DNA from: Owenia fusiformis
Taxonomy: Eukaryota > Annelida > Polychaeta > Sabellida > Oweniidae
DNA length: 64,000 nt
NCBI GenBank assembly: GCA_903813345.2
Contig: CAIIXF020000002.1
Span: 31,926,926 to 31,990,925 of the forward strand
Direction of reading: 5' to 3'
Program-made: the position numbers and the translations under genes
In this document: in pieces, positions 62,001 through 64,000 of the stretch
Layout of the letters: every line of letters starts with the position of its first letter
Numbering within the stretch: the stretch's first letter is position 1
Notes under the pieces: model-generated
Seen by the model: the letters and a program-made list of their open reading frames with translations, nothing else
What the model was told of the DNA's origin: nothing
The model's database searches: none

Positions 62001-63962
62001 CCACCAGGATCTCAAATTATATGTAGGTGAAGCAAAGTCAAAATAGGTGAGGCAAATTTTAATTAAAGGGGATATTAATACTATCATTTGACTTATAAAA
62101 ATTTCAATTGAAAAAATAAATAAATATTTTCAGTTAAATTTAGATTCTGCAATAAAATGTTGTTGCAGTAAAATAAATTCAATTAAATTCCACATACTAA
62201 CATTACCTCATTTAAACCCTCAAAAAATGCATTTTTCACTTCGAGACTCCATATTTCCCAGACACGTCTTGATGAGGCATCTCGTATACGCTTCCTCCTT
62301 GGTTTGGTCTCCGGTGTGGTTCCTGTCACCTTCTTCTCTTTGGCTAAAATAAAATAAAAAATAAAATTAGATCTTGTAAGTTAATATATAACATACATGT
62401 CAGAGAACTGGGGGTACCAGGTATAATCAGTGTTTTTACTGAATATCCATGGAGATCGATACTTCATGTACCACTGTTATCAATAAAATATCCACTGTTA
62501 TAAAAATAGAGTTCAAGGGATTTTGTGGAAACTATGCAATGAAACTTGTTTAGCTTTACAAACATTATGTATTTATACGAATATAATAAATTTATTGTCA
62601 TGATCAATTATACCATTTATGATAAGCACACGCATAATTAAATTGGGATAAAATATATCGAACACAAATTCAAACTTCAACACAGTATGTATTTAAAAAC
62701 CAATTAAAACCTCATAAAAACCAACATATCAAATCTAGAAAATTTCATACTAAGTTGTATCTTCTATCTCAAGTGAAAGGCTGACAAAGACAAACAAGTT
62801 TAAATGTGTCACTAGTAATATAAAACCAGGTCATTGAGACCTTGATTGCAAGTTTTTAATATCAATGTTTGACTTGCATAATTTAACAACAGAGAGAAGG
62901 CCCAATTAACAAAGAATTTTATTAGCTACTAAAAATGTTATGTTAAATTTAAGAATTAATAAAGCCACTTTCTTGTGCCACATGGTGATTTGTTTGGATA
63001 AGAATTTAAAAGTATTTTGCTAACAATCAATATAAACAGGAAAAGGATTAGTATATTTGTTCAATTTTTTTTAAAAAAGACTCTTGATTTATTAGTTTGG
63101 ACATAAGAAATGAGTTATGTAAATCTAAAATAAAAACAATCACTTATTTATTATGTTGAGCCTTGAGGTTAAACTTAAAAGTAATTAATAACTAACACTC
63201 ACTCAGCAATGGGAAACATAGCTAAACCAGTTATCAAGTCATATAAGGTTAAAACTTCTGTAGAATAATTTCCCATTATGGAAAAGCTAATCACAACAAT
63301 CATAATTTATGGACAAAAATCATCTGTATTCTACATATCAACATTTTTTCTAAATGTTCATAATTATAGAGGGAATATGAAAACTGAGATTTTATCCTGA
63401 TGAGGTGAAGGTATGCTTTTCTGGAAATGATATAAATTTTATGGCTGCAATGAGTAAGAGTGTCTTTGGCAATGATCCAATCATAATAAAAACAAGTACC
63501 GGCTTGAAAAACTGAATCTCAACTTCATAAAAAAAATATACTATGAGCTAATAATGAAATTATACATTCTTATTTCAATTTATAGAAAATCTTAATTGTA
63601 GCTCTATTATTTCTCGTATCAGCTCAGCTGGTGGAATTCACAACAAATATTTACCAAAAAATTGACCAGGATTATTGACTGTACAATATGCTTATTTGTA
63701 CATAAATTGAGCCTAAAATATCACAAAATCCCTAATTTTACCTGCTTTTCTAGGGGGAGACCCAGTTGGGCTAGAATCCCTTCTCGGTCTTTTTATGCAT
63801 CGCCTTCGAGGCAAACTTCCTTCAGTATTTGTCTCCCCAGTTTCTTCCTTGTTATTTTCACATTTGGCCTGTCTGTTTTTCCTTTCTGTTGTATTTTCTT
63901 TACTCTGAACTTTAGTGGTTGGCTTCGGATCATTGACAACACCTACACCATCTAAGGTCATT
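52896..63962 (-). CDS. CRAMP1: Cramped-like chromatin regulator, 15 coding exons (gene continues past right edge)
   Basis: Nuclear chromatin protein of the Cramped family. Drosophila cramped is linked to Polycomb-type regulation, and the vertebrate protein is reported to promote linker histone H1 expression. Fifteen exons (63742-63962, 62207-62343, 60798-60948, 60306-60380, 60140-60188, 59708-59796, 59255-59454, 58793-58937, 57627-58564, 56791-56940, 55838-56081, 55044-55252, 54462-54591, 53758-54089, 52896-53027) all have AG/GT borders, and every phase agrees, giving 1,066 codons plus stop. Recognisable in order: basic/acidic N-terminus (1-100), SANT-like domain (about 101-168, with VKNKEQVRHFYYRTWHKI), Cramped core to about residue 302 (ELYALINYGELRRKV, NPRLRMKVKLDKRAGNV), an acidic Ser/Thr/Lys-rich stretch (about 356-530), an EIYLILGKPDVITLEYEW block (551-568), MVVQRTLLPK (about 739-748) and a C-terminal FSENSLDFGNKFADLA block. 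Somewhat shorter than vertebrate CRAMP1 (about 1,270 residues). Identification rests on recalled family motifs; no search was run. Confidence 0.95.
53758..54089 (-). CDS. CRAMP1: CRAMP1 coding exon 14
   Basis: Residues 913-1023. LQDMLAHAIKKSG helix, a WMNSLNGMGDFSFSQLLGGD segment with adjacent SPEK, and the conserved ending NDASRDSVNSRFD. Acceptor ttgttccag, donor GAT|GTAAGT. Confidence 0.94.
54462..54591 (-). CDS. CRAMP1: CRAMP1 coding exon 13
   Basis: Residues 870-912 plus one base. Contains IEISIPENGG and MPNLSSLLDISMPG, matching the C-terminal SALLDIS-type block of Cramped proteins. Acceptor gtatttcag, donor CCAG|GTGAGA. Confidence 0.93.
54860..55025 (-). repeat. Dispersed repeat with ATTGACTTGAGCAATAGGTG core, copy 2
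   Basis: Reverse-complement copy of 30060-30225 inside the CRAMP1 intron between exons 12 and 13, ending close to the exon 12 donor. The roughly 25-bp core (ATTGACTTGAGCAATAGGTG plus GAGCC) is identical in the two copies although the rest has diverged. A dimer-like GTCGGGACTTAGTGTCGGGC occurs only here. Confidence 0.7.
55044..55252 (-). CDS. CRAMP1: CRAMP1 coding exon 12
   Basis: Residues 800-869. Gly/Ser/Pro/Thr/Gln-rich with repeated GSP motifs and little predicted structure. Acceptor ttattccag, donor CAG|GTGAGG. Phase fits both neighbours (209 bases plus one carried). Confidence 0.9.
55597..55715. repeat. Dispersed repeat, copy 2 (CRAMP1 intron 11)
   Basis: Same family as 49504-49628: aacatgcaaaatgtcaccac, ctgccatttgtt, ccacaaaaagttggagacca, ttggtggcataaaaatg. 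Confidence 0.8.
55838..56081 (-). CDS. CRAMP1: CRAMP1 coding exon 11
   Basis: Residues 719-799 plus one base. Arg-rich start (MARPRRQRALVRRP) leading into MVVQRTLLPK, a recognisable conserved Cramped-like block, then TGSFMPLNQAG. Acceptor ttattccag, donor AATT|GTAAGT. Confidence 0.95.
56262..56790 (-). repeat. 17-bp minisatellite built on 5' splice-site sequence, split by a MITE
   Basis: Read on the transcribed (minus) strand, exon 10's donor GTAAGTG is followed by units GTAAGTGGAACACTTCT. Two degenerate units occupy 56747-56790; four to five more lie at 56262-56338 on the other side of an inserted MITE. Each unit contains a perfect GTAAGT donor consensus. The array therefore presents a series of potential decoy donors to the splicing machinery. 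Confidence 0.8.
56339..56746. mobile_element. PIF/Harbinger-type MITE, 408 bp, TTA target duplication
   Basis: Terminal inverted repeats of about 50 bp start GGGGAGGCATCAAAAGTTCG. TTA flanks both ends (56336-56338 and 56747-56749). Three-base TTA/TAA duplication with G-rich ends is typical of PIF/Harbinger. Inserted into the splice-site minisatellite of CRAMP1 intron 10. Confidence 0.85.
56791..56940 (-). CDS. CRAMP1: CRAMP1 coding exon 10
   Basis: Exactly 50 codons, residues 669-718, both ends in phase 0. Contains TPxREKAGKDTVFRVP-like and NMPEQRLYKQFNNVAGN sequence. Donor AAT|GTAAGTG is followed by a chain of near-identical GTAAGTGGAAC units in the intron (separate entry). Because the exon is a multiple of three, skipping it would not shift the frame. 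Confidence 0.9.
57016..57125. mobile_element. CAGG...CCTG MITE (hAT-like termini), copy 2, short
   Basis: CAGGGTAGTAGCCAGG and CCTGCCTAAGGGCCTG are imperfect inverted ends; interior GGGGGTTCACATTTGACAAT and TTTGGCCC resembles 60546-60781. In CRAMP1 intron 9. Confidence 0.6.
57418..57566. repeat. Dispersed repeat, copy 3 (CRAMP1 intron 9)
   Basis: Same family as 49504-49628 with about 25 bp of extra sequence (gacctgttacagacaatgac) that looks like an internal duplication. Ends 60 bp before the exon 9 donor. Confidence 0.8.
57627..58564 (-). CDS. CRAMP1: CRAMP1 coding exon 9 (large acidic/Ser-Thr exon)
   Basis: The largest exon (938 bases), residues 356-668. Its first 170 or so residues are Asp/Glu/Lys/Ser/Thr-rich, low complexity and probably disordered. 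The second half carries conserved EIYLILGKPDVITLEYEW (551-568), a leucine-rich helix ending in LARAEHSDLNRLKEI, and a basic Ser/Pro tail. Acceptor gttttcag|TT was chosen over the ttcag five bases later because only the first keeps phase. Donor AAG|GTCAGT. Confidence 0.95.
58793..58937 (-). CDS. CRAMP1: CRAMP1 coding exon 8
   Basis: Residues 308-355 plus one base; includes VTMHPLVLKPIAKKP, a conserved Cramped-family block. Two acceptors lie six bases apart (cttcatag|AATTTAG and atttag|GC). Only the upstream one is in phase 0 with the preceding exon, so it was chosen. Donor A|GTATGT. Confidence 0.88.
59255..59454 (-). CDS. CRAMP1: CRAMP1 coding exon 7
   Basis: Residues 241-307. Holds the end of the Cramped core: VTIEFKPKNNESWVRVQTLA then NPRLRMKVKLDKRAGNV and EFLKKKW. 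The frame stays open 33 codons past the chosen donor CAA|GTATCC. That donor is chosen because it gives exactly 200 bases and restores phase with the next exon. It is a weaker donor than the rest, so the boundary is slightly less certain. Confidence 0.9.
59708..59796 (-). CDS. CRAMP1: CRAMP1 coding exon 6
   Basis: Residues 211-240. Encodes GSTSVKVNGKNIRVRTP followed by VCRALKKLNNIE, a strongly conserved block of the Cramped core. Acceptor tttgacag, donor ACTG|GTAAGA. Confidence 0.95.
60140..60188 (-). CDS. CRAMP1: CRAMP1 coding exon 5 (micro-exon)
   Basis: A 49-base exon, residues 195-210 plus two bases (KLDDKNLDKLRELINK). Acceptor attttag|AG, donor GG|GTAAGA. Too small to recognise alone, but phase and family alignment require it. 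Confidence 0.92.
60306..60380 (-). CDS. CRAMP1: CRAMP1 coding exon 4
   Basis: Residues 170-194 plus one base. Contains QELYALINYGELRRKV, a conserved helix following the SANT domain in Cramped proteins. Acceptor ttttccag, donor A|GTAAGT. Phase matches both neighbours. Confidence 0.94.
60546..60781. mobile_element. CAGGG...GCCTG MITE (hAT-like termini), copy 3, 236 bp
   Basis: CAGGGCTGTAGCCAGGGGAG and the complement of CAGGCCTGTAGCCAAGGGAG form good terminal inverted repeats. Interior ACCATTCTGATCACTTTTCA and CGTGATTTTGACC is shared with 23990-24142. Its right end lies only 16 bases from the exon 3 donor of CRAMP1. Confidence 0.8.
60798..60948 (-). CDS. CRAMP1: CRAMP1 coding exon 3 (SANT-like domain)
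   Basis: Residues 120-169 plus one base. Starts in phase 0 after ttttacag with FGKDFDAIHNLI and runs through VKNKEQVRHFYYRTWHKI, the most diagnostic Cramped-family segment. The tryptophan and paired tyrosines are the expected SANT/Myb hydrophobic-core positions. Donor GAAG|GTGGGT. Confidence 0.96.
61009..61584. mobile_element. hAT-type MITE, 576 bp, perfect 8-bp target duplication
   Basis: Ends TAGAGCTGGCATC and its exact complement, flanked by CATATAGA at 61001-61008 and 61585-61592. Eight-base duplication and TAGAG-type ends are diagnostic for hAT. Many TCGAC/GTCGA motifs lie subterminally. Internal open frames have no transposase motifs. In CRAMP1 intron 2. Confidence 0.92.
61801..62005. 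mobile_element. Small MITE in CRAMP1 intron 2
   Basis: GGGGGCCATTTCTCGAAAGT and the complement of GGTGGCCGTTTCTCGAAACT are inverted ends, with inner TTAACGA/TCGTTAA pairs and a TGACGTCA at 61880. About 205 bp. Target duplication not resolved. Confidence 0.8.
62207..62343 (-). CDS. CRAMP1: CRAMP1 coding exon 2 (start of SANT-like domain)
   Basis: Residues 74-119. Acceptor attttag|CC, donor GAG|GTAATG. Encodes a basic linker and the first SANT helix with its spaced tryptophans (VWEIWSLEVKNAFFEGLNE, about 101-119). The exon must be 137 bases for the flanking phases to agree; the lower boundary is good to about one base. Confidence 0.9.
62344..63741. other. CRAMP1 intron 1 (between coding exons 1 and 2), no repeat identified
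   Basis: About 1.4 kb of AT-rich intron, the longest visible in the gene. Bounded by GTAAAATTAG and a T-rich attttag acceptor. No insertion or conserved block recognised. Confidence 0.6.
63742..63962 (-). CDS. CRAMP1: CRAMP1 coding exon 1 (N-terminus)
   Basis: The reading frame begins at the ATG at 63961-63959 (MTLDGVGVV...), only one base after a pyrimidine-rich acceptor (tttccag at 63963-63969). The 5' UTR therefore must be split by an intron, with its first exon and the promoter outside the window. Residues 1-73 plus one base; rich in Lys, Arg, Glu, Thr and Ser, probably disordered, with a basic cluster (RRRCIKRPRR) that could serve nuclear import. Donor is GCAG|GTAAAAT. A start further upstream cannot be fully excluded because the preceding exon is not visible. 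Confidence 0.85.
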
Positions 63963-64000
63963 CTGGAAAGTAAGAAATTCACTTAATCAGACTCCAAAAT

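Noticed and set aside
1-64000. tRNA or rRNA genes
   Set aside because: Isolated GGTTCGAAT- or GGTTCAAAT-like strings were seen, but no accompanying A box or cloverleaf could be built; no rRNA-like sequence.

Overview
This is an AT-rich (roughly two-thirds A+T by eye) stretch of animal nuclear DNA. The only gene I can assign with confidence is the Cramped-like chromatin regulator CRAMP1, on the minus strand from about 52.9 kb to beyond the right edge. Fifteen coding exons with consensus GT/AG borders and matching phases join into a 1,066-residue reading frame holding the SANT-like domain and the conserved C-terminal blocks of the family. Intron-rich gene structure, many MITE-type DNA transposons and very large minisatellites suggest a marine invertebrate (non-vertebrate deuterostome or lophotrochozoan). 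I cannot name the species from the sequence.

The left two-thirds is intergenic and repeat-dominated. From 0.4 to 18.2 kb lie four large tandem arrays: a 33-bp unit at 0.39-1.25 kb, a 36-38-bp unit at 2.5-4.4 kb, an ACGT-rich ~118-bp unit at 7.8-9.3 kb and an ACGT-rich 190-bp unit at 14.9-18.15 kb. Between them are foldback elements: 6326-6934 with a 6-bp target duplication, and an onion-like set of nested palindromes at 13.4-14.5 kb. A candidate spliced non-coding transcript (10.8-12.6 kb, plus strand) is weakly supported.

From 20.8 to 38.4 kb three unrelated sequence blocks recur in the order A-B-C-A'-B'-C'. This indicates an old tandem duplication of a several-kb unit, later expanded by separate transposon insertions. 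Among those insertions is a 1,290-bp element (21844-23133) with perfect 48-bp terminal repeats starting CACGGTG and a 5-bp target duplication, the signature of the Transib/ProtoRAG group. Others are TTAA-flanked MITEs, a G-rich internally repeated element, a 540-bp near-perfect palindrome and mariner-like foldbacks. A 55-codon ORF at 19845-20012 sits among CACGTG-centred palindromes.

From 38.4 to 52.9 kb the DNA is mostly featureless. It contains a mariner deletion derivative that keeps an intact DNA-binding N-terminal ORF (43237-44329), a tail-to-tail inverted pair of mariner 3' ends (49947-50920), and a 32-bp CCAAT-containing minisatellite just downstream of CRAMP1.

The CRAMP1 introns carry their own insertions: a hAT-type MITE with an 8-bp duplication, a PIF/Harbinger-type MITE with TTA duplication, and copies of several dispersed families. 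Downstream of one exon there is also a short minisatellite whose unit is itself a perfect 5' splice-site sequence. Nothing resembling a prokaryotic operon, CRISPR array, rRNA or convincing tRNA was seen.
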